DNA of 64,000 bases from Dactylosporangium siamense (GCF_016862795.1 NZ_BONQ01000129.1:124001-188000), one strand, 5' to 3'; positions 49,122 to 58,092 are shown, counted from the stretch's first letter. Numbers and translations: made by a program. The notes: generated by a model from the sequence alone, not told the origin.

Positions 49122-50771
49122 TCATGTCACGTCGAGTCCGGCGAGATAGGCATGGACCGCGGACACCACCACGGATCCCTCTCCCACCGCCGACGCCACG
49201 CGTTTGACGGAATCGGCGCGCACGTCGCCGACGGCGAACAGGCCGGGCACCGAGGTCGCGTAGCCGTCACGGGTCATCACGAAGCCCTTGTCATCCAGTT
49301 CGACTCCCGCGTCCGGGAGGGCGGTCGTGCAGGGTTCCGCACCGATCAGGATGAACACGGCGGCCGCGTCGAGGTGCACGTCACGGTCCTGGGCGTGGTC
49401 GCGCCAGGTCACGCCGGTGAGCCGGTCGGTGCCGTGCACCGCGGACAGCTCGGACCGCGAGTGGATGGTGACGCGTTCGTGGTGAGCGAGGCGCTGGAGG
49501 AGGTAGTTGGACATGGTGCTGCTCGGGTCCTCGCGGCGGATCAGGACGTGCACATGACCCGCCTGCCGGGCGAGGAACAGGGCCGCCTGGCCCGCCGAGT
49601 TCGCCCCGCCGACCACCACGGCGTTGCGCCCGGCCACCAGCGGAGCCTCGAGCTGACCTGCCGAGTAGTACACGCCGCGCCCTTCCAGGTCGGCAATGCC
49701 GGGCAGGCCCAGGCGCCGGTAGCGCACACCGCTGGCGACGACCACGGCCGAGGCCAGGACGTCGAGCTCGTCGTCGAGCCGGACGCGGAACCCGCCCCCG
49801 GCCTCGCGCGCCACAGCGGTGACCGCACGGGGTGCGGCCAACCTGGTGCCAAACTTGACCGCCTGCAACATCGCCAGCCGCGCGAGCTCCATCCCGGACA
49901 CACCGCTGGGAAAGCCGAGGTAGTTCTCGATCCGCGACGAGCTGCCCGCCTGCCCGCCGATCGCGACGTCCTCGACGACGACGACGTCCAACCCTTCCGA
50001 GGCGCCGTACACGGCCGCGGCCAACCCCGCCGGGCCGGCGCCCACCACCAGCACATCGCAATGCGACCCGTCGGACACGCTCCACAGGTCGATCCCCAGC
50101 GCGGCCGCCAGGTCCCGGGTGGTCGGGGCGGTCAACACCCGCAGATCTCCCGTGACGACGGCCGCACCCGCCGCGGGCAGATCGCAGGTCGCCGCAAGCT
50201 CCGCCCACGCCCCCGCGTCGCGGCGCAGCACGGTGCGGTACGGGATCTGGTTGCGCTCCGCGAACTCCCGAAGCCGGTGCAGGTCCCGGTCGTCGTCCCC
50301 GGCCAGCACCAGACCGCCCTCGCCCAACCGCGTGAGGAGCCCCCGCCGCGCGTCCAGCGCCGCGAGCAGGACGTCGCCGACCTCCCCGGACATCTCCAGC
50401 AGCCGGCGCAGTTCGCCGACCGGGACGCGCAGCAACGTGGTCCCTTCCCTGGCGATGCCGGGCAGGAACGCGCGCTGTCCCATCAACATGCCCAGCTCGC
50501 CGACGAAGTCACCCTCCTCGACCACGAAGACGACCCGGGCGTCCCGACGGTCCACGAGCAGCACCGCGCCGGTCAGCACCAGGTGCAGGTCGTAGGGGTC
50601 GCCGGCCTCCCACAGGACCTCGCCCGTGCCCGGATGCAGCACCTCACCAGCCGATCGCAGCAGGCCCACCACGTGCTCGCTGAGCACCGGCCACGCCACG
50701 GCCTCGTCACCGTGCCTGTGCCGGGACGAGTAGATGGTCCGCTGATCCGGCACGGGCGTCGTCGAGGTCAC
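49122..50771 (-). CDS. cyclic nucleotide-binding domain - FAD-dependent oxidoreductase (thioredoxin reductase-like)
   Basis: About 549 residues from GTG 50771 (the frame is open to 50801). Residues 25-145 form a cyclic-nucleotide-binding domain (EVLWEAGDPYDLHLVLTGAVLLVD...FVGELGMLMGQRAF). After a thioredoxin-like linker part, the TrxR-like core begins with CDVLVVGAGPAGLAAAVYGASEGLDVVVVED (FAD GxGxxG), RIENYLGFPSGVSGMEL, AVVVGGANSAGQAALFLA (NAD(P) site) and GLFAVGDVRADSVKRVASAVGEGSV. The redox-active CxxC of true thioredoxin reductases is absent. It may be a ferredoxin/flavin-type reductase regulated by a nucleotide; partner unknown. Confidence 0.87.
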   Translation of the reverse strand: MTSTTPVPDQRTIYSSRHRHGDEAVAWPVLSEHVVGLLRSAGEVLHPGTGEVLWEAGDPYDLHLVLTGAVLLVDRRDARVVFVVEEGDFVGELGMLMGQRAFLPGIAREGTTLLRVPVGELRRLLEMSGEVGDVLLAALDARRGLLTRLGEGGLVLAGDDDRDLHRLREFAERNQIPYRTVLRRDAGAWAELAATCDLPAAGAAVVTGDLRVLTAPTTRDLAAALGIDLWSVSDGSHCDVLVVGAGPAGLAAAVYGASEGLDVVVVEDVAIGGQAGSSSRIENYLGFPSGVSGMELARLAMLQAVKFGTRLAAPRAVTAVAREAGGGFRVRLDDELDVLASAVVVASGVRYRRLGLPGIADLEGRGVYYSAGQLEAPLVAGRNAVVVGGANSAGQAALFLARQAGHVHVLIRREDPSSTMSNYLLQRLAHHERVTIHSRSELSAVHGTDRLTGVTWRDHAQDRDVHLDAAAVFILIGAEPCTTALPDAGVELDDKGFVMTRDGYATSVPGLFAVGDVRADSVKRVASAVGEGSVVVSAVHAYLAGLDVT

Positions 50772-50811
50772 CCCGGAATGGTAATGCCGCCCTACATGCA
50801 CCGGTCGCGGT

Positions 50812-51360
50812 TCAGAGCTTGCCGGCGACGAGCCGGACCCGGTGACCCAGCCGGCGGCCGATACCGGCGATGAAGTCGTCGCGCAGCGGCGGCCAGTTCC
50901 AGAAGGTCAGGCCCAGATCGGCGAAGGCCCAGGCAGCGTCCGGCCAATGCCAGTCATTGATCGCGATGGTACGGCCGCAGTGCCGGCAGGCCGTGTCGCT
51001 CGGGCGCTGGGCGTACCAGGCGTTGATCGCCTCGAAGAACGCGGCGCCGAGCGGCTCGTCTTTGTCGCAGTGTGGGCAGCCGACCTCGCCGGAGCCCTGG
51101 ATCGGGTGGACCACCGTCCGGCCCGACCAGGCGTGCAGGCCGTTGGTGGCGAGGGAGGGCAGCCCGTGGTCGGCGCCGTCGAACGCCTCCGTGCAGCGCG
51201 GGCCGGGCGGATGACCCTCGTCCGCGCTCAGCACGCAGTCGGTGCGCTCGGCGCTCACGATGCCCTCGGCCACCAGCCACGCCACGAGGCCATCGGCCAG
51301 GTGGGGCGCCTCCGCCGCGGTGGCATCGAGGTCCGCGATCGTCTGAAACCAGTCACCCAC
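50812..51360 (-). CDS. hypothetical protein with zinc-ribbon-like CxxC pairs
   Basis: A 182-residue soluble protein. Two CxxC pairs (GCPHCDKDEP and ACRHCGRTIAINDW) in the middle can bind one zinc ion as a treble-clef or ribbon. A conserved-looking aromatic tail follows (WHWPDAAWAFADLGLTFWNWPPLRDDFIAGIGRRLGHRVRLV). Proteins of this outline are widespread in Streptomyces and relatives with no known role. It lies 10 bases before the end of the oxidoreductase operon region on the same strand and is divergent from the secreted protein at 51429. Confidence 0.65.
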   Translation of the reverse strand: MGDWFQTIADLDATAAEAPHLADGLVAWLVAEGIVSAERTDCVLSADEGHPPGPRCTEAFDGADHGLPSLATNGLHAWSGRTVVHPIQGSGEVGCPHCDKDEPLGAAFFEAINAWYAQRPSDTACRHCGRTIAINDWHWPDAAWAFADLGLTFWNWPPLRDDFIAGIGRRLGHRVRLVAGKL

Positions 51361-51428
51361 CTCGCGGAGCGTATCGGCCCGGCCACGTGCGTGCAGACCG
51401 CCGCGGCGGCGGGAGGTATGTTCCGCGC

Positions 51429-52145
51429 GTGAAGATGAAGATCGCGATCGGTGTGGCCGTGGCCCTCGTGCTGTCGTGTTGCGGTTTCGCGCTGTACCGC
51501 CGCATCGTCCCGACGCATCACGCGTCCGGCGAGAAGGGCTGCGTCGCGACCGTGCCCAACGCCGACGAGCTGGCGTCCTCGCGGTGCACCGTTGAGCACC
51601 AGGCCGAGATCGTCGACTTCTTCTATCCCGAAGGTGCCGAGGCGGGCTGCCACCGGTCGGCGGAGGAGTTCCTCGGCGGGCCGCTCGCGGACGCCCGGAT
51701 CGAGCTGCGCCTGCTCAACTACGTGCGGAAGGACTTCACCTCGATGGCGTGCGCACTGATCGTCGTCAGTGACTCCGACGGCACCGACGCGCCGCACACC
51801 GGAAGCCTGCAGGGCACGATGAGCGGGGACCGGCCGATGGCGATCACCTGCGGCCGTTACGCCGATGGCGTCCTGAAGTACCTGACCTGCGCCGAGCCCC
51901 ACTCGGCGGAGTACGTCGGGTCCACCGTCGACGGCGGCGATCACGACACCAGCTGCCAGCGGGCGGCCGCGACCTATCTCGGGCTGAGCGCTGAGGAGTT
52001 CGCGACCCGCGAGGAGCTGCGGTCGCACTGGCTGACCACGCCGCGCGACGGTGAGCGGACCGGGTGTGTCGTGGCGGCGGCATCCGGCAAGGACGTCCTG
52101 ACCGGCTCGGTCAAGGGCCTCCGGACCGGACCGCTCCCAGGCTGA
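51429..52145 (+). CDS. septum-formation-family-like secreted (lipo)protein
   Basis: A 238-residue protein from GTG 51429 (ATG 51435 alternative), with GGGAGG 12 bases upstream. The N-terminal helix KIAIGVAVALVLSCC ends in VLSC, a lipobox, so a lipoprotein is possible. The extracytoplasmic part contains two similar Cys/His units (SSRCTVEHQAEIVDFFYPEGAEAGCHRSAEEFLG and LTCAEPHSAEYVGSTVDGG...SCQRAAATYLG), matching the septum-formation family pattern C..pH..Ev.......C...a..yl. Disulfides are likely. The family's role in division is not well defined. It is monocistronic. Confidence 0.68.
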   Translation: MKMKIAIGVAVALVLSCCGFALYRRIVPTHHASGEKGCVATVPNADELASSRCTVEHQAEIVDFFYPEGAEAGCHRSAEEFLGGPLADARIELRLLNYVRKDFTSMACALIVVSDSDGTDAPHTGSLQGTMSGDRPMAITCGRYADGVLKYLTCAEPHSAEYVGSTVDGGDHDTSCQRAAATYLGLSAEEFATREELRSHWLTTPRDGERTGCVVAAASGKDVLTGSVKGLRTGPLPG

Positions 52146-52239
52146 GGCGCGTCTCCATGGGCCGCGGCCTGGTGCGTTCGCATGATCGGCTCAGCCGGGT
52201 GGCCGGGGATGCCGATCCCGGGGTCCGTATGCTCTCCCC

Positions 52240-53244
52240 GTGTTCGGACGTCTCTTCAGGCGCGGTCCAGCGCCCGTCATGCCGGTGCTCGACCGCGACT
52301 GGGCGCTCGACGATCTCGAGCTCCGCTCGGTGCGTGACCGCGCGGTCGCCGGCGACTGGGCCGCAGCCCGCGACGGCGTCGCCGCGGCCGGCACCGACTG
52401 GGAGCGTCGCGGGCACCGGATCTGGGCGCTGGCCGAGGCCGCGCCGGCCAACGCCGGTGAGTGGCTCGACGCGTGGCTGTCGGCGACACCGGACGACCCC
52501 ATCGCGGTGACCGTGCACGCCGCCGCGCTCGGCGAGCGGGCCGGCAAGGCGCGAGGCACCGCACCGGCCGCGCGGACGTCGCAGGAACAGTTCCGCTCGT
52601 TCGCGGAGCTGTCCACGCAGACCTGGGCCGAGGCGGAACGCGCGCTCGCGCTCGCGCCCGACGACCCGGTGCCGTGCAACATCCTGTTGATCGCGATGTT
52701 CGGCGACGCCGGTCGCCGTGGTGCATTCCGCGAGATTCTGGCCGAGGCAAGGCGGCGTGAAAGGTACTCCTTCGAGGTCAACATGACCGCGGTGACGTTT
52801 CACTGCGAGAAGTGGTACGGCTCCCACGACGCGATGTTCGCCGCCGCCAGGGAGACGGCGTCCGAGGCCCCGGCCGGAACCGGTGTCACGATGCTGCCGC
52901 TGCTCGCCCATCTCGAGTACGCGATGCGGGAGTACTCCTGGGGCAAGGTCAGCGCGCGCGGGCTGGTCGACTGCCAGAACTACTTCCGGCGCCCCGACGT
53001 CCAGCGCGAACTCGATGCGTGCGTGACGAAGTGGCGTTCGCCCGGCCCACCCACCCATGCAAAGGCGCTCACGTGCGAGAACTGGCTCGCGCTCGCCTAC
53101 GCCCTGTCCGGCCGTCGCGACGACTGCAAGGCCGTGTTCGATCGCATCGGTCCACACGTCGACTCGTACACCTGGTCGTACTTCTACGGCAACGTCGTCG
53201 GCGGATTCAGGGTGAACTGGGCGTGGGCCAACCGCGTCCGCTGA
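52240..53244 (+). CDS. TPR-like hypothetical protein
   Basis: A 334-residue helical protein with GTG start. Residues 30-190 hold TPR-like helix pairs (DRAVAGDWAAARDGVAAAGTDWERRGHRIWALAEA, TQTWAEAERALALAPDDPVPCNILLIAMFG), and the part from 240 on has another (ENWLALAYALSGRRDDCKAVFDRIGPHVD). No catalytic motif is seen. It resembles actinomycete proteins of unknown function encoded near immunity genes, which is the case here (Imm26-like gene follows on the other strand). A hairpin lies directly after its stop. Confidence 0.65.
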   Translation: MFGRLFRRGPAPVMPVLDRDWALDDLELRSVRDRAVAGDWAAARDGVAAAGTDWERRGHRIWALAEAAPANAGEWLDAWLSATPDDPIAVTVHAAALGERAGKARGTAPAARTSQEQFRSFAELSTQTWAEAERALALAPDDPVPCNILLIAMFGDAGRRGAFREILAEARRRERYSFEVNMTAVTFHCEKWYGSHDAMFAAARETASEAPAGTGVTMLPLLAHLEYAMREYSWGKVSARGLVDCQNYFRRPDVQRELDACVTKWRSPGPPTHAKALTCENWLALAYALSGRRDDCKAVFDRIGPHVDSYTWSYFYGNVVGGFRVNWAWANRVR

Positions 53245-53270
53245 CCGGGCGCGGAAAGACCAGTGCCCGG
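53245..53270 (+). terminator. hairpin 3' of the TPR-like gene
   Basis: CCGGGC (53245-53250) and GCCCGG (53265-53270) form a 6-bp stem with a 14-base loop directly after the stop codon. It would separate this gene from the convergent immunity-gene cluster. Confidence 0.45.
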
Positions 53271-53341
53271 CACAGCCGGCAAACGTCGTCCTCGTTCCGC
53301 TGCGTCAGCCTCCGCGACGTCCGGATGACAGTGCGTTGCCG

Positions 53342-53800
53342 CTACAGCGTCACTTTCAACGACTCGACGAAGAGGTTGGGCCGTTCGTCATAATGGTCTG
53401 ACAGCCGCGATTCGACGTGATCCGCAGACCACACTGCGTATCGCTCCAGGCCGATGCATTGCTCTCTCGGCACCATGAGCCGAGTGCTCTGGCCGGGCTC
53501 GACGATCGAGCACGCCCCGCTCCCGATGTCCTGCATGAACACCGGGGGGATTGCCGGAAGTGCTGTTTCCGGAAGTCGCCGCAGCGCACGGCCCCAGTGG
53601 CCAGAAGAGTATGCCGATCGCATCACGGCGACGACGAACAACGGTTCGCCCGCGCAGACGTCCTCGATCTCGGCAGGATCAGGCTCGCCGCGACATGCAT
53701 AGAAAGCAAGGTACGGTGACCGTGCCGTCATGACTGCCAAGGCGCGGTGCTCGCCAGCGGGCACCAGGAAGACCGATCCCGGCGAGAACCTCACCGCCAC
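53342..53800 (-). CDS. immunity-protein-26-like protein
   Basis: A 152-residue protein. FSPGSVFLVPAGEHRALAVMTARSPYLAFYACRG resembles the opening of Imm26-type proteins (G-d-v-f-a-i-P-l..g.yA.g.v), followed by FVVAVMRSAYSSGHWGRALRRLPETALP and a beta-rich end (QCIGLERYAVWSADHVESRL). Imm26-like proteins neutralise secreted toxins. It is the first of three immunity-type genes in a row on the minus strand and ends at a non-coding gap before the TPR-like gene. No toxin gene is in the window. The assignment is by pattern and neighbours. Confidence 0.55.
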   Translation of the reverse strand: MAVRFSPGSVFLVPAGEHRALAVMTARSPYLAFYACRGEPDPAEIEDVCAGEPLFVVAVMRSAYSSGHWGRALRRLPETALPAIPPVFMQDIGSGACSIVEPGQSTRLMVPREQCIGLERYAVWSADHVESRLSDHYDERPNLFVESLKVTL

Positions 53801-53837
53801 AGAAGTCCCTCCGTTCTGTCTGTCCGCTCGCAGGAAG

Positions 53838-54302
53838 TCAGCCTAGACCTGCGATCTCCTGCCGTAGCAGCGCCGCCTGCTCGTCGCGGTCGCACAGCAG
53901 CAGCACCTTGAACGGGATGCCATTGCTGTCCGGCCGGCCGAGCGGGCTCGCCCAGTGACGAACGGCCTCAGACAGGATTCGGAACAGCGTGTGCCGATCC
54001 TCGGCACTGCTCGACAGCAACTCACGCGCGTTCTCGACCACGATCAGGTACCCGTCCGCGGGCAACCAGTGCAGATCGCTGAGGCAGTCGTGCAACGCGT
54101 TCCAGTTCCAGCCGAAGTAGCCGGGAAAGAGGAGCGCGTCGGAGAATTCGTAGAGGGCATGGTCCGCATCCGCCATCCTCGCTCCGTCGAGCCGGGCAAC
54201 GACGAACCTGCCCGTGGCCGGTAGCACAGCGGCGAGTTCCACCAGGGCACTGCGAGAGCAGACCGCGAGCTGGTCAGTGGAGCCGCTCCACCAGTTGTTC
54301 AT
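53838..54302 (-). CDS. barstar-family protein
   Basis: A 154-residue protein with the barstar core: ADADHALYEFSDALLFPGYFGWNWNALHDCLSDLHWLPADGYLIVVENARELL. The FPxYFGxNWxALxDxLxDL motif is the family hallmark and contacts the active site of barnase-like ribonucleases. The N- and C-terminal parts (about 35 and 50 residues) are extra compared with the 90-residue B. amyloliquefaciens protein. It is expected to bind and inhibit a secreted or intracellular RNase toxin; no barnase gene is in the window. It lies between the Imm26-like and SUKH genes on the same strand. Confidence 0.9.
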   Translation of the reverse strand: MNNWWSGSTDQLAVCSRSALVELAAVLPATGRFVVARLDGARMADADHALYEFSDALLFPGYFGWNWNALHDCLSDLHWLPADGYLIVVENARELLSSSAEDRHTLFRILSEAVRHWASPLGRPDSNGIPFKVLLLCDRDEQAALLRQEIAGLG

Positions 54303-54326
54303 CAGTCAGCCTCGTCGGTGGCTTGG

Positions 54327-54412
54327 TCGGTGAGTATGGGACCCGTTTGTCACTGATCTCGGGTCCCACCGGCCCACAGCCGGATTGTGTGTTCGTCAGT
54401 TTTGGGCCCACA
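54327..54412 (+). repeat. orphan IS21-type end: three 23-bp repeats
   Basis: Within the 192-bp gap between the barstar and SUKH genes lie three copies of a 23-bp element (core AGT-x-x-GGGACCC-ACC): 54327-54344 (partial), 54348-54370 and 54390-54412. The same element occurs twice before istA (55219-55241, 55260-55282) and inverted twice after istB (62090-62112, 62135-62157). This pattern is typical of multiple terminal repeats of IS21-family elements, so this looks like a second left end with no transposase gene next to it. Confidence 0.6.
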
Positions 54413-54494
54413 GTGGTTCTGGTTGCGGTCGGTACAGCGAAGTCCACGGAGAGGTGTGGCCCGGCGCCTGGGACGGTGACACGACCGTTGCGCT

Positions 54495-55076
54495 TCAGAG
54501 GTCGGTAATGCTGCCGTCATCGGCGAACGCCATGACTGCGTTGAGCAGCTTGTCCAGGAACTTGTCAAGACTCTCGGCAACCATCGTGACGCCGACGTGA
54601 GAGGTGTCGTAGGACGCGCCCGTGTCGTACGAGTAGCACCCACCCGCGTCGTCGTAGGCGCATTCGCGCAGTCGATAGACGGTGCCGATGTCTCCCAGAG
54701 TGATGGCGTAGAGCGCTCCTCCGCCGTCGCTGCCGAAGACGACGATGTCGACGTCCTCGTCGAACGGTGCGCCGATGCGATCTGGAAGCCCGTCATGGTG
54801 ATACAGGACGCCGAGGATGTATCCCGGATCGAACATGAAGTATCCGTTGGCGATGTCCGGCAACGAAACCGCACCCACCAACCTGCACACCGCGACGAGT
54901 GCATCGGGTATCCATGGCATGCGTGACCGGAGCTCGGCGAGTTCCGCCTCCGAGGCCGGCGGGCCGACGTCGTGGGCGCCAGGCTCAAACGGAAAGGTCG
55001 ACACGATGTCACGCACCGCTCGCGTGGTGGCTGCTTCGATCGACGCTCCCCAGGCGATCAGCCGCTGTTCGTCCAC
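54495..55076 (-). CDS. SMI1/KNR4 (SUKH) immunity-type protein
   Basis: A 193-residue SUKH protein: PPASEAELAELRSRMPWIPDALVAVCRLVGAVSLPD opens the domain, then YFMFDPGYILGVLYHHDGLPDRI, VDIVVFGSDGGGALYAITLGDIGTVYRL (the G-S/D-x-G-G-x-x-Y signature) and the C-terminal VAESLDKFLDKLLNAVMAF helix. It is the upstream member of the immunity-gene row 53342-55076. It is flanked on both sides by 23-bp IS21-type repeats (54327-54412 and 55219-55282), so it could have travelled as cargo of the IS element; that is inference. Confidence 0.85.
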   Translation of the reverse strand: MDEQRLIAWGASIEAATTRAVRDIVSTFPFEPGAHDVGPPASEAELAELRSRMPWIPDALVAVCRLVGAVSLPDIANGYFMFDPGYILGVLYHHDGLPDRIGAPFDEDVDIVVFGSDGGGALYAITLGDIGTVYRLRECAYDDAGGCYSYDTGASYDTSHVGVTMVAESLDKFLDKLLNAVMAFADDGSITDL

Positions 55077-55218
55077 AATTGTGTCCTTCGGTTATTCGCG
55101 GCCGCGACGACGTGCGCGGTGCCTGCTGAACTCTTCGGCGATTGTGCCAGGCGATCATGATTGCCGGGCTGCGTTTGTTGATGGAGCTGTAGCTCGCCGC
55201 GGTGCTTGACCTGGGGTT

Positions 55219-55282
55219 TGTCGGTCAGTCGGGGGACCACCCGTTCGGGTGGATTTCGATGTTCGCGAGTTCCGGACCCACC
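55219..55282 (+). repeat. IS21-family left end: two 23-bp terminal repeats
   Basis: Copies at 55219-55241 and 55260-55282 of the 23-bp element described for 54327-54412. They precede istA by about 45 bases, the expected place of IS21 transposase-binding sites. The remaining 142 bases between the SUKH start and this end hold no recognisable gene. Confidence 0.65.
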
Positions 55283-55325
55283 TGCGCCGGTGGGAGCATC
55301 GGCTGGTCTGGACGGGAGCCTGCCG

Positions 55326-56950
55326 ATGGCGGCGATGTCGAAGGTCGACCTGTTCGCGGCGATCCGACGGGACTCGCGGGCCGGCATGTCCGTGCGGGCG
55401 TTGGCTCGTCAGTATCGGGTCAGCCGCCGCACGGTGCGTTCGGCGCTGCAGTCGGCGTGGCCGCAGCCGCGCAAGCCGCTGCCGCCGCGGCCGTCGAAGC
55501 TGGATGAGTTCAAGCCGATCATCGACGGCATCCTCCGCGCGGACCTGGACGCGCCCCGCAAGCAGCGGCACACCGTGAAACGGATCTACGACCGGCTGAT
55601 CGCCGAGCACGGCATGCTCGACGTGTCCTACGCGGTGGTCCGCGCCTACGTCGCGGACCGCAAACCGAAGATCCGCGCCGAGGCCGGTCGAGGACCGGTC
55701 GACGTGTTCTTCCCGCAGACGCACCGGCCGGGCGCTGAGGCGGAGGTCGACTTCGGAGAGGTCGCCGTCAACCTGCGCGGCGAGCTGGTGACCTGCATGC
55801 TCGTCGCGCTTCGGCTCTCCTTCTCCGGCAAGGCTGTCCATCGGATCTTCATCTCAGGTGGTCAGGAGGCGTTCCTGGAGGGTCACGTCCACGCGTTCAC
55901 CACCCTCGGCGGGGTCCCAACCGGAAAGATCCGCTACGACAACCTCCGGGCGGCGGTCGCCCAGGTCCTCGGGTTCGCGCGGCAGCGGGTCGAAACCGCC
56001 CGCTGGACGGCGTTCCGATCCCACTTCGGCATCGATGCCTTCTACTGCCAGCCGGGCCTGCAAGGCGCCCACGAGAAGGGCGGGGTCGAGGGCCAGATCG
56101 GCTGGTTCCGCCGCAACCACCTCGTCCCCGTCCCCGAAGTCGACTCGCTGGACCAGCTCAACGTCATGGTCGACGCCTGGGACACCGCCGATGACGCCCG
56201 CCGCATCAGCACCCGCGCCCACACCGTCGGGGAACTGTTCGCGATCGAACGGCCGCTGCTGGTGGGTTGCCGGAGGAGTCGTTCGAGACCGGCACCTGGC
56301 TCGGCCCGCGCGTCGACCGCTACAGCCAGGTCACCGTCCGCACGAACCGGTACTCAGCGCCGGTGCGGCTGGTCGGCCGACAGGTCCGCGTCCACCTGCA
56401 TGCTTCGCACCTGGTCGTCTATGACGGGCGTGTAGAGGTCGCCCGGCACGAACGGTTGATGGCCAAGAGCGGTAGCCGTCTCGACCTCGATCACTACCTG
56501 GAAGGCCTGCTCCGCAAACCCGGCGCACTGCCCGGCTCCACCGCGCTGGAACAGGCCCGCGCCGCGGGCAAGTTCACCCCGGTCCACGACGCCTGGTGGG
56601 CAGCGGTCCGCAAAGCCCACGGCGACGCCGCCGGCACCCGCGCCCTGATCGAGGTCCTGCTCCTGCACCGGCACATGCCCCACGAGCACGTCGTCGCAGG
56701 CCTGGCCGCAGCGCTGCGCGCCGGCGCGCTCACCGCCGACGCGGTCGCGTTGCAGGCGCGCAAGTTCGCCGAGACCGACGACCACCCAACCGCCACCGAC
56801 CAACCGGCCCGGCCGACCGACAACGTCGTCTCCCTCACCCAGCGCCGGCTCGCCCAACTGCCGGCCGACACCCGGCCGCTGCCCACCGTCACCGCATACG
56901 ACCAGCTGCTCCGCATCCGTCGCCGCACCGCAGAAGGGACCAGGCCATGA
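55326..56950 (+). pseudogene. istA: IS21-family transposase IstA, frameshifted near 56267
   Basis: ATG 55326 opens IstA: an N-terminal HTH (VRALARQYRVSRRTVRSAL), then the DDE catalytic core with AEVDFGEV (first Asp), KIRYDNLRAAV (second Asp) and HEKGGVEGQIGWFRR (Glu), and the C-terminal beta-barrel (VDRYSQVTVRTNRYSAPVRL). The first frame runs into a wrong tail after ...IERPLLVG at about 56265, while the correct continuation (LPEESFETGTW...) is in another frame to 56950. One missing T in the GGTT run at 56267-56268 explains both. The C-terminal frame ends 4 bases into istB (ATGA). Together the pieces give a normal-length IstA of about 540 residues. Confidence 0.88.
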
Positions 56951-57471
56951 CTCGCCACCGAGGACTCACCGAGCAGGCCGCCGACGCGGCGATCGACTCC
57001 GCCTGCCGGCTGCTGCGCCTGCCGACCATCCGCGGCCAGTTCCCCGAACTCGCCGAGGCCGCCGCCCGCAGCCAGATGACCTACCGCGGGTTCCTCGCCG
57101 AACTGCTCATGGCCGAGTACGACGACCGGGCCCGGCGCCGGTCTGAACGCCGGATCAAAGCCGCCGCGTTCCCGCGGGACAAGAGTTTGCGCGCGTTCGA
57201 CTTCGACGCCAACAGCACCGTCGACCCCGCCATAATCCACACACTCGCCACCTGCGACTGGGTCAAGAAGGGCATGCCGCTCTGCCTGATCGGCGACTCC
57301 GGCACCGGCAAAAGCCATCTCCTCATCGCGTTGGGCACCGAAGCCGCGATGGCCGGCTACCGGGTTCGCTACGTCCTGGCGACGAAGCTTGTCAACGAGC
57401 TCGTCGAGGCAGCTGACGACAAGATGCTCGCCAAGACGATCGCCCGATACGGCCGCGTCGATCTGCTTTGC

Positions 57472-57477
57472 ATCGAC
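57472..57477 (+). repeat. 6-bp target duplication (ATCGAC), left copy
   Basis: ATCGAC here and at 61370-61375 flank the inserted RIT element. In istB it occurs once (codons Ile176-Asp177), so the second copy was produced on insertion. Confidence 0.75.
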
Positions 57478-57504
57478 CTATGCCGAGACCGCGATTATGC
57501 CGAG
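57478..57504. repeat. RIT left inverted repeat
   Basis: 27-bp repeat with CTATGCCGAG at its outer end and TATGCCGAG at its inner end; inverted partner at 61317-61343 with two mismatches. Confidence 0.8.
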
Positions 57505-57543
57505 GGTCTCCGTGAGTTGGTTGGCCCGATGGCGGGTTGAGGT

Positions 57544-58020
57544 TCAGTCGTCGGCATAGTCGGGGGTCATGTCGTATTCGTCGACGTCCAGGACCGCTCC
57601 GGTGGCCTGGAGGAAGTCGAGAACCTCACGGTCGAGATGCCAACCGAACAAGTTTGGAGTCTCACCGGCGGCATCGTTGCGATCGTGCTGCTCGGCCTCC
57701 TGGTCGTTGAAGTAGCGCACGACCTCCAGGACGGCGCCGGATCCTTCGCTCTCGGTGTCCAAGCGGCTGGCCAGAGCGGCGATCGCCGCGGTGTGTGGCA
57801 CGAGTCGTTCGATGATGCGGGCGACCTGCTCGTCAACGCATAGCCCCGGTTCGCGGCAGACGATCTTCCAGCAGTGTCGGGCCGGGATGACCCTGGGTTC
57901 GGTGAAGCGGCTGCCGCGGACGGTGGTTTCGTCGGGCTCGAGTCCGAGGATGGCTGCCATCTCGGTCGCCGAGGTGTTGCGGCTGAACAGCGCGAAGTAG
58001 GCGTACTGGTTGACGTTCAC
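57544..58020 (-). CDS. DUF4279 domain protein, RIT cargo
   Basis: A 158-residue protein from GTG 58020. It matches the DUF4279 outline: YAYFALFSRNTSATEMAAILGLEPDETTVRGSR (family opening Y-a-y-f.i....s..eIt..Lgl.Pd....G), then HCWKIVCREPGLCVDEQVARIIERLVPHTAAIAALASRLDTESEG, and a C-terminal HLDREVLDFLQATGAVLDVDEYD. DUF4279 proteins are frequent in polymorphic-toxin and immunity loci, so a defensive role is plausible. It lies inside the RIT element, in the same direction as the recombinases, 72 bases after ritC. RIT elements are usually described as carrying recombinases only, so this cargo is unusual. Confidence 0.78.
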   Translation of the reverse strand: MNVNQYAYFALFSRNTSATEMAAILGLEPDETTVRGSRFTEPRVIPARHCWKIVCREPGLCVDEQVARIIERLVPHTAAIAALASRLDTESEGSGAVLEVVRYFNDQEAEQHDRNDAAGETPNLFGWHLDREVLDFLQATGAVLDVDEYDMTPDYADD

Positions 58021-58092
58021 CGGTGAAGAATAGAAGTCGTCCTGGCTGCGGGCGTGCGCATTATTTGACTGAGCTGGTGTACCTGGTCCTGG

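Noticed and set aside
56261-56270. Programmed ribosomal frameshifting in istA
   Set aside because: No slippery heptamer or downstream structure is seen; a single lost T explains the break, and IS21 istA is normally one frame.
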